Origin: JACVRW01 sp963764665
GTDB taxonomy: Bacteria; Actinomycetota; Thermoleophilia; Solirubrobacterales; Thermoleophilaceae
Reading direction: 5' to 3'
Assembly: GCA_963764665.1 (NCBI GenBank)
Contig: CAVXTL010000003.1
Span: 1-44,045, forward strand
Length of the DNA stretch: 44,045 bases
Below the pieces are notes generated by a model. The model did not search any database. It worked only from the letters and a program-made list of their open reading frames with translations, and had not been told where the DNA came from. Made by a program: the position numbers and the translations under genes. How positions within the stretch are numbered: the first letter of the stretch is position 1; the number at the start of each line of letters is the position of its first letter. Positions 38,347-44,045 of the stretch are shown here, in pieces.

Positions 38347-39443
38347 TTCCCCTGGAACTTCGGCCTCCGCTTGCCCAGGAACGCGCCGATGCCCTCGCGC
38401 GCATCCTCAGAGCCGAACACCTCGCCGAAGGCGGCGCCCTCCACGGCGAGCCCGTCGTCGAGGTCGGGGCGGTTCGACACCTTCTTGATCGCCGCGGTGG
38501 CGAGCGGCGCCTGGCCGGCCAGCTTGCCGGCCCAGAGCAGCGCCGTGTCCAGCAGCTCGTGGTCGGGCACCACCTGGTTGGCCAGGCCGAGGCGGTACGC
38601 CTCGTAGGCGTCGATCGGGTCGCCGACCAGGTTCATCTCGAGCGCCTTGGACTCACCCACGAGCCGCGGCAGCCGCTGCGTGCCTCCGAAGCCCGGGATG
38701 ATCCCCAGGTTGATCTCCGGCTGGCCGAACGTGGCCGACTCGGCCGCGATCCGGAAGTCGCACGCCATCGCCAGCTCACAGCCGCCGCCGAACGCGATCG
38801 AGTTGACGGCGGCGATCGTGACGGTGGACGACGACTCCATCCCGCGCATGAACTCGTGGGCGGACTCGACGAGCTTGCGGCCCTCGTTGTCCGGCGACAT
38901 CTTCGTGAACGCCTTGATGTCGGCGCCCGCGCAGAAGGTGAAGATGTTCGAGGAGGCGAACACGAGCGCGCGCACCTTCCCCTCCACCTCCTCCCAGAGC
39001 GAGATCAGGTCGCTGACGGCGTCCGGCGACAGCGGGTTGGCCGGCGGGCGGTTGAGCCACGCGATCCCCACGTCGCCGCGGGTCTCGAACAGCACGGTCT
39101 CACGCTGCTCGCCGGCGTCCGGCTGCGGGTAGGGGAAGAAACCCTGCCCGGACTTCTGGCCCAGCCGGCCCTGTGCCACGAGGCGGCGCAGGATCGTGGG
39201 CGGCGAGTACGACTCGCCCCACTCCGACTCGGCGCGCTCGAGGGCGGCCAGCATCTCGTCGAGGCCGGCCGCGTCGGCGCGTGAGAACGGCCCCGGAAGG
39301 ATCCCGGCGCCCATCATCATCCCGATCTCGATGTCCTTGGCCGAGGCCACGCCCTCCTCGAGCACGAGACAGGACTCGACCAGGGTCTTCAGACCCATCC
39401 GCTCGACGATGGTGTCGAGCCCGCTGCTAGTTGCCGTGCTCAT
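38343..39443 (-). CDS. Bifunctional protein: 3-hydroxyacyl-CoA dehydrogenase C-terminal domain + enoyl-CoA hydratase
   Basis: A 366-residue fusion. Residues about 1-110 form the helical 3-hydroxyacyl-CoA dehydrogenase C-terminal domain (GLKTLVESCLVLEEGVASAK, then IEIGMMMGAGILPGPF and LGQKSGQGFFPYP) without a NAD domain. Residues about 115-366 are a crotonase with SNIFTFCAGADIKAF (oxyanion loop), FGGGCELAMACDFRIA and GQPEINLGIIPGFGGTQRLP, in which both expected catalytic Glu residues are present. It works with the NAD-binding dehydrogenase encoded immediately upstream; its ATG at 39443 lies within that gene's last codons (17-base overlap). Hydratase activity is expected; isomerase activity is possible. 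Confidence 0.9.
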   Translation of the reverse strand: MSTATSSGLDTIVERMGLKTLVESCLVLEEGVASAKDIEIGMMMGAGILPGPFSRADAAGLDEMLAALERAESEWGESYSPPTILRRLVAQGRLGQKSGQGFFPYPQPDAGEQRETVLFETRGDVGIAWLNRPPANPLSPDAVSDLISLWEEVEGKVRALVFASSNIFTFCAGADIKAFTKMSPDNEGRKLVESAHEFMRGMESSSTVTIAAVNSIAFGGGCELAMACDFRIAAESATFGQPEINLGIIPGFGGTQRLPRLVGESKALEMNLVGDPIDAYEAYRLGLANQVVPDHELLDTALLWAGKLAGQAPLATAAIKKVSNRPDLDDGLAVEGAAFGEVFGSEDAREGIGAFLGKRRPKFQGK

Positions 39444-40302
39444 AGAAGCCCTTTCCGGTCTTCTGACCGAGGTTCCCGGCAGCAACGAGCTCCTGCATCT
39501 TCGGTGAGACGTAGAAGCGGTCGCCGTAGGAGTCGCGAAGGTGCTCGGCCACGTGAAGGACGGTGTCGAGTCCCAGCAGGTCGGTCAGGAAGTACGGGCC
39601 CATCGGCGTGGTGCCCGAGTCCTTGATGACCTTGTCGACGTCCTCGATCGAGAGGCCCTCCTCGTCGGTGGCCCTCCAGACCTCGGACGCGGCCGAGTTG
39701 AGGATCCGGTTGACCACGAAGCCGGGCGCCTCGCCACAGCGGACCGCCGTCTTGCGCAGCGCCTGCACGAAGGTGCTGGCGATCTGAAGCGTCTCCTCGG
39801 AGGTCTCCTCGCCCTCGATCACCTCGATCAGGCGCATCATCGAAGCCGGGTAGAAGAAGTGGAAGCCCACGACCTTGTCGGGCCGCAGCGTGGCCTCGGC
39901 CATCTCGGTGATCGAGAGCGCCGAGGTGTTGGAGGCGAGGATCGCGTGGCCCGGCGTGACCGCGTCGAGCTCGGCGAACACGCTCTGCTTGATCTCCATC
40001 CGCTCGGGCACGGCCTCGATGACGAAGTCCACGTCGCCGAAGGCGTCGTAGTCGAGCGTCCCCGTGATCCGGCCGAGGATCTCCTCGAGCTGGGCGTCGG
40101 CCTGCTCCTGGGTGATCTTCTCCTTGGCCACGAGTCCCCCGAGCTGGCCCTGGCTGACCTGCTTGGCCTTCTCGAGACCGGCGTCCACGAACTCCTGCTT
40201 CACGTCTTTGAGGACCACCGGTGTGCCGGAGGACGCGATGACCTGGGCGATCTCTCCGCCCATGGTTCCCGCGCCGACCACGGCGGCTTTGAACACGAAC
40301 AC
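39427..40302 (-). CDS. 3-hydroxyacyl-CoA dehydrogenase (3-hydroxybutyryl-CoA type)
   Basis: NAD-dependent oxidation of 3-hydroxyacyl-CoA in beta-oxidation, or the reverse in butanoyl-CoA metabolism. The 291-residue protein has the Rossmann loop VGAGTMGGEIAQVIA (9-23), DFVIEAVPER (92-101), ASNTSALSI, catalytic His148 in GFHFFYPASMMRLIEVI with Glu160, and the C-terminal domain with APGFVVNRILNS and LGLDTVLHV. A strong AAGGAGG lies 5 bases before the GTG at 40302. First gene of the dehydrogenase, hydratase fusion, sirtuin, peroxiredoxin operon. Also annotated in some genomes as paaH/fadB-like. Confidence 0.95.
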   Translation of the reverse strand: MFVFKAAVVGAGTMGGEIAQVIASSGTPVVLKDVKQEFVDAGLEKAKQVSQGQLGGLVAKEKITQEQADAQLEEILGRITGTLDYDAFGDVDFVIEAVPERMEIKQSVFAELDAVTPGHAILASNTSALSITEMAEATLRPDKVVGFHFFYPASMMRLIEVIEGEETSEETLQIASTFVQALRKTAVRCGEAPGFVVNRILNSAASEVWRATDEEGLSIEDVDKVIKDSGTTPMGPYFLTDLLGLDTVLHVAEHLRDSYGDRFYVSPKMQELVAAGNLGQKTGKGFYEHGN

Positions 40303-40350
40303 GAATACCTCCTTGACAAGCGCGCGCCAGCGCGGCGGCGACCCGCCAGG

Positions 40351-40809
40351 CTATCGGAGCCCGGCCTCCTCCTCCGCCTCCACCGCGAAGCGGCGCACGG
40401 TGCGGCGGAGCGCGTCGCGGAGCGCGCGCCGGATGAAGAGGGCATCGGCCAGTCCGCGGAACGGGCCGCCGCCTCCGAGCTCGTACTCGAGCGTCAGCTC
40501 CACGATCGACGCGCCACCGTCCGGGGCGGGTGCGACCGCGAAGGTCTGGGTCCCCGCCAGGGCCTCCTCGAACACCTGGGTCACCAGGCGGCCGCCGGCG
40601 CGCTCGAGCACCATCTCGGTGACCCTCCCGCGGCCGCCGGGGATCGAGTCCCATACCGCCTTCGCGCCCGTCTCCGGCCACGCGGCGTCCACCTCCAGCA
40701 CGTGGCCGAAGCCCTCCAGGAACGCCGGCCAGCGGTCCGGATCGGTCCAGAGCGCGAGCGCCGGCTCGGGCTCCAGCGCCACCACACCGCGCGCGCCGGC
40801 CAGCCTCAC
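40351..40809 (-). CDS. SRPBCC (START/Bet v1-like) family protein
   Basis: A 152-residue polyketide-cyclase-like protein: ALEPEPALALWTDPDRWPAFLEGF, DSIPGGRGRVTEMVLERAGGRL and SIVELTLEYELGGGGPFRGL, then a long C-terminal helix with RRALRDALRRTVRRFAVEAE. The hydrophobic cavity of this fold binds lipids or polyketides; no catalytic set is recognisable. Translated from a GTG at 40809 that overlaps the PadR gene stop (GTGA). Being paired with a PadR-type regulator suggests coordinated induction by a ligand (inference). Confidence 0.82.
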   Translation of the reverse strand: MRLAGARGVVALEPEPALALWTDPDRWPAFLEGFGHVLEVDAAWPETGAKAVWDSIPGGRGRVTEMVLERAGGRLVTQVFEEALAGTQTFAVAPAPDGGASIVELTLEYELGGGGPFRGLADALFIRRALRDALRRTVRRFAVEAEEEAGLR

Positions 40810-41270
40810 TCGCCGTACACCTCGCGCACGATCTCGTCGATGCTGGTGCTCACCGAGTCGAGGAAGGGCCGCACCTCCTCCACCAGCCGCGCGTACTCCT
40901 CGCGGCCGGCGGCGGTGAGCGAGTAGTAGCGCCGCGTGCGCCGCTCCGGGTGCTCCCAGCTTCCCTCGATCAGCCCGCGCCGCTCCAGCTCGCGCAGCAG
41001 CGGGTACATCGTGTTCGGGTTGACCGATAGGACTCCAGCCGTCATCCCCGCTATCCGCTCCATCAACTGGTTGCCGTAGCTCGGTGCCTCCGCGATCAGG
41101 TGCAGCACCAGCAGCGGCAGCACGTCACGGCGGCGAAGCTCCCCGGTGATCGGGTCCTGCGCGCGGGCGCTCCGCGCCGGGGCCGTGGCCTCGAGACCGC
41201 CCGCATGCGCAACGGCCTCGTGCACGGCCTCCCGGCTGCGCTCGCGCTTGGACTTGCCGGCAGGCGCCAT
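40806..41270 (-). CDS. PadR-family transcriptional regulator
   Basis: The 154-residue protein carries a PadR winged helix (about 50-125): LPLLVLHLIAEAPSYGNQLMERI, VNPNTMYPLLRELERRGLIEGSW and RRTRRYYSLTAAGREEYARL, followed by a dimerisation helix VRPFLDSVSTSIDEIV. An N-terminal charged extension of about 45 residues is unusual for the family. Likely represses itself and the coupled SRPBCC gene; no operator is assigned. The ATG at 41270 is 24 bases from the hairpin that separates it from the acyl-CoA dehydrogenase gene. Confidence 0.88.
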   Translation of the reverse strand: MAPAGKSKRERSREAVHEAVAHAGGLEATAPARSARAQDPITGELRRRDVLPLLVLHLIAEAPSYGNQLMERIAGMTAGVLSVNPNTMYPLLRELERRGLIEGSWEHPERRTRRYYSLTAAGREEYARLVEEVRPFLDSVSTSIDEIVREVYGE

Positions 41271-41293
41271 CCTCGTCGCATCCTGACAGCGGA

Positions 41294-41315
41294 AGGGCCG
41301 CCTCGCGGCGGCCCT
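41294..41315. terminator. Hairpin between acyl-CoA dehydrogenase and PadR genes
   Basis: Arms AGGGCCGCC (41294-41302) and GGCGGCCCT (41307-41315) with loop TCGC. Probably terminates the minus-strand acyl-CoA dehydrogenase transcript; there is no U-run. Confidence 0.6.
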
Positions 41316-41323
41316 CCGGGAAA

Positions 41324-41365
41324 GACATCGCTGCGCACCCGGCCAAGCCGGGTGCTTGCGCCAAA
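41324..41365 (+). repeat. Dispersed palindromic repeat, copy E (gene end)
   Basis: Arms GCACCCGGC (41335-41343) and GCCGGGTGC (41347-41355) with loop CAA; flanks GACATCGCT and TTGCGCCAAA. It abuts the TAG stop of the acyl-CoA dehydrogenase, exactly as copy B abuts the response regulator stop. Confidence 0.88.
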
Positions 41366-42538
<1,173 letters not shown>

Positions 42539-42600
42539 GTGTTCAAGCTCCTTGAGTGGGAGACGCGCCGCGCCGCAAAGAGACCGGCGTCCGTCGCCCG

Positions 42601-42618
42601 ATTGATTGGTCAGTCAAT
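42601..42618. promoter_or_regulatory. Palindromic operator candidate upstream of acyl-CoA dehydrogenase
   Basis: On the minus strand ATTGACTGACCAATCAAT, with 7 of 9 positions symmetric. The TGACTGACC-type half site resembles operators of TetR-family fatty-acid regulators; no such regulator gene lies next to it. Confidence 0.5.
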
Positions 42619-42668
42619 GCCTCTTCAGAAAGGGTACCGGACCCTCGGCCGGTAGGCCACCCAAAGGG

Positions 42669-42806
42669 TCAGGCCACGATCAGGCGCACCACGACGTAGA
42701 TCCCCACCGCGAAGACCAGGACCGTGAAGAACACCAGGCCCACCTGGTCGGGATAGAGCGCCGGACGGCCGGGGGCCATGGTGCGGCGGCGGAGGCGGCG
42801 CCACAT
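42669..42806 (-). CDS. Small single-pass membrane protein
   Basis: A 45-residue reading frame: basic start MWRRLRRRTMAPGRPALYPD, then QVGLVFFTVLVFAVGIYVVV and RLIVA to the stop. The hydrophobic helix preceded by arginines is a typical small membrane protein. Its ATG and the ATG of the divergent gene share the palindrome CATG at 42804-42807, which cannot suit both promoters easily; a second start at 42779 (MAPGRPALYPD, 36 residues) is likely. No ribosome binding site is clear. Function unknown. Confidence 0.5.
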   Translation of the reverse strand: MWRRLRRRTMAPGRPALYPDQVGLVFFTVLVFAVGIYVVVRLIVA

Positions 42807-43239
42807 GGGTCAGACTCTACGGCCGGTGGACTTCGGAACCGTGCTGATCGTGGTGGCGGTCGTGGCCGCGGTGGTGGCCCTGGGCTCCTTCTGGGGCACG
42901 GGCCGCATCTACAGCGGGCTCGGCCGCAGCGGCTCGCTGACCATGGAGGGCGACGAGCGCGCGCCCGCGCCGAGCGCGCCGACAGGGCTCGAGGCGCAGG
43001 AGGACATTCGCCAAATGCTCGAGGCCAAGTCCGCCCGGCTCGAGGCGCGCGGGGAGGAACCCCTCGACGTGGACGCGGAGCTCCACTCCCTCACCCGCGC
43101 ATCGGGAGCGGATCCCGCGCTGCGAGAGGAGGTGCGCCAGCTGGTGGTGGCCCGCAACGAGCGCCGGCTGCGACACGGCGAGGAGCCGCTCGACGTGGAC
43201 ACCGAGGTCGAGCGACAGCTGCGCGATCTGGGGGCGTGA
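42805..43239 (+). CDS. Membrane-anchored hypothetical protein with repeated GEEPLDVD motif
   Basis: A 144-residue protein: a membrane helix (GTVLIVVAVVAAVVALGSFW) followed by a charged cytoplasmic part containing two copies of a unit, RLEARGEEPLDVDAELHSL and RLRHGEEPLDVDTEVERQL, about 45 residues apart. This RxxxGEEPLDVxxE pattern appears to recur in short actinobacterial proteins of unknown function. GGAGG at 42791-42795 is 9 bases before the ATG at 42805; an earlier ATG (42778) would add nine basic residues. Probably a small helical membrane-tethered protein. Confidence 0.72.
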   Translation: MGQTLRPVDFGTVLIVVAVVAAVVALGSFWGTGRIYSGLGRSGSLTMEGDERAPAPSAPTGLEAQEDIRQMLEAKSARLEARGEEPLDVDAELHSLTRASGADPALREEVRQLVVARNERRLRHGEEPLDVDTEVERQLRDLGA

Positions 43240-43273
43240 CTCCCCGCCATCGGAGGTATAGGCTGCCCCGCGA

Positions 43274-43588
43274 ATGGCCGACGATCGCCGCTTCCAGCTG
43301 GACGAGCTCCTGATTCGGCCGGGCTGCTACCTCAATCCTCAGACCGAGGTGCTGGTGGTGGTGGACGACTCCCCCTCGATCGACGGCGAGATCTTCAACC
43401 TCGAGGAGTTCGAGGGCGCCGACTGGGTCCTGATCTCGGACGAGGTTCCGGTTGACGAGGCCAGCCGCGACGAGCTTCTCGAGGACTTCCAGGCCCACTA
43501 CCACGGCGGGGACGGCCGCGATGTCTCGGAGCGGGCGGTCGAGGATCCGGACGAGGACCTCGACGAGAACGGCGACGACCCCGAGTAG
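43274..43588 (+). CDS. Small acidic hypothetical protein
   Basis: A 104-residue protein: MADDRRFQLDELLIRPGCYL, a beta-rich centre (VLVVVDDSPSIDGEIFNLEE, then GADWVLISDEVPVDE), and an extremely acidic C-terminal tail (DPDEDLDENGDDPE). Net charge is strongly negative; no membrane segment. TAGGCT (43259-43264) ends 9 bases before the ATG, matching the local leaderless pattern. No family is recognised. Confidence 0.7.
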   Translation: MADDRRFQLDELLIRPGCYLNPQTEVLVVVDDSPSIDGEIFNLEEFEGADWVLISDEVPVDEASRDELLEDFQAHYHGGDGRDVSERAVEDPDEDLDENGDDPE

Positions 43589-43604
43589 TCCCCCGTCCGG
43601 GGGA
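43589..43604 (+). terminator. Weak hairpin after the acidic-protein gene
   Basis: TCCCCCG (43589-43595) and CGGGGGA (43598-43604) can pair with a very tight loop directly after the TAG stop. There is no U-run, so this is only a candidate. Confidence 0.35.
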
Positions 43605-43629
43605 AGCAGTCCCTAGTCTTTCGCTCGCC

Positions 43630-44045
43630 GTGCGCCCGATCCACTACCTAGGCGTCTTCATCCCGACGGCCGTCGTGCTCGAGATCGCGGGCGCCACGCC
43701 GCTCCTGATCTTCTCCGCGGCGGCGCTGGGAGTCATTCCCTGCGCCGCGGTGATGGGCGAGGCCACCGAGGCCATCGCCGCCCGAACGGGTCCCGGCATC
43801 GGCGGGCTGCTCGAACGTCACGTTCGGCAACGCCCCCGAGCTGATCATCGCCTTCTTCGCGCTGGAAGCGGGTCTCCAGGAGGTCGTGAAGGCCTCCATC
43901 GTGGGCTCGATCATCGGCAACATCCTGCTGGTGCTCGGCGCGGCGATGCTCGTCGGCGGCCTGCCGCGGGACAAGCAGACCTTCAGCGCCACCGCGGCCA
44001 ACGCCCAGGTCGCGATGCTCTTCCTGGCGCTCGCGGCGCTGATCC
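43630..44045 (+). pseudogene. Cation (Ca2+)/H+ antiporter, CaCA family; partial, one +1 frameshift
   Basis: N-terminal part only. From GTG at 43630: VRPIHYLGVFIPTAVVLEIA, LLIFSAAALGVIPCAAVMGE, AARTGPGIGGLL, then one surplus G at 43813, after which the frame gives NVTFGNAPELIIAFFALEAG, the first cation-binding alpha-1 repeat with the conserved GNAPE, and SIVGSIIGNILLVLGAAML. This is the Cax-type antiporter that exports Ca2+ from the cytoplasm. The shift sits inside the most conserved motif, so a sequencing error is likely. TAGTCT (43614-43619) ends 10 bases before the GTG. The second half lies beyond the window. Confidence 0.85.

Overview
The window reads as a chromosomal segment of a very GC-rich, actinobacterial-type genome. 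An InhA-like FabI, an ECF41 sigma factor, folP-folB-folK and ftsH-hpt-tilS clusters, many 4-base stop/start overlaps and abundant leaderless-looking promoters fit Actinomycetota, probably class Thermoleophilia; the class is inference, not proven by the sequence. There is no tRNA, rRNA, CRISPR array, phage or transposase gene, and no gap between genes exceeds about 260 bases. Several genes carry a single extra base (GST-like gene, an epimerase with three, an ECF41 sigma factor, a cation antiporter). This looks more like draft-assembly error than gene decay.

Layout. 1-3394 (minus): lysS (partial), greA, dus, a DUF559 nuclease-like gene, coaX. 3408-6381 (minus): type II fatty acid synthesis operon fabG-acpP-fabF-fabI. 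6444-9121: GST-like gene (plus), NarL-type two-component pair and a Cys-rich protein (minus). 9197-10922 (minus): folP-folB-folK. 10968-12874 (plus): beta-keto acid cleavage enzyme plus an acyl-CoA-dehydrogenase-fold flavoenzyme. 13287-17041 (plus): ABC exporter pair, HAD hydrolase, two tandem paralogous membrane proteins, SnoaL-like protein. 17232-22396 (minus): ftsH, hpt, tilS and a class III adenylate cyclase with a MerR-like N terminus. 22530-28168: two-domain fatty acyl-CoA reductase (plus) converging on a phasin-like/epimerase/acyltransferase operon (minus), then a nucleoside phosphorylase and a second phasin-like protein. 28328-30904: large three-domain cell-wall enzyme. 32006-37145: regulators and small enzymes, including a TetR/cupin pair and an epimerase-ECF41 operon with a recognisable ECF41 promoter. 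37142-42538 (minus): fatty-acid oxidation (acyl-CoA dehydrogenase; hydroxyacyl-CoA dehydrogenase and hydratase coupled to a sirtuin and a peroxiredoxin). 42669-44045: small membrane and acidic proteins and the start of a cation/H+ antiporter.

The theme linking much of the window is acyl chemistry: synthesis (fab operon), reduction to fatty alcohol (FAR), acyl transfer and putative granule coats, beta-oxidation, and a sirtuin deacylase in the oxidation operon.

The most unusual structural feature is a family of five 40-42 base palindromic elements (arms GCACCCGGC / GCCGGGTGC around a 3-base loop, with conserved asymmetric flanks). Four lie at gene boundaries and one is embedded in frame inside the GST-like gene. 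One copy has a compensatory arm change. A second window-wide signal is a -10-like hexamer 6-10 bases upstream of many start codons with no Shine-Dalgarno sequence, suggesting widespread leaderless mRNAs.
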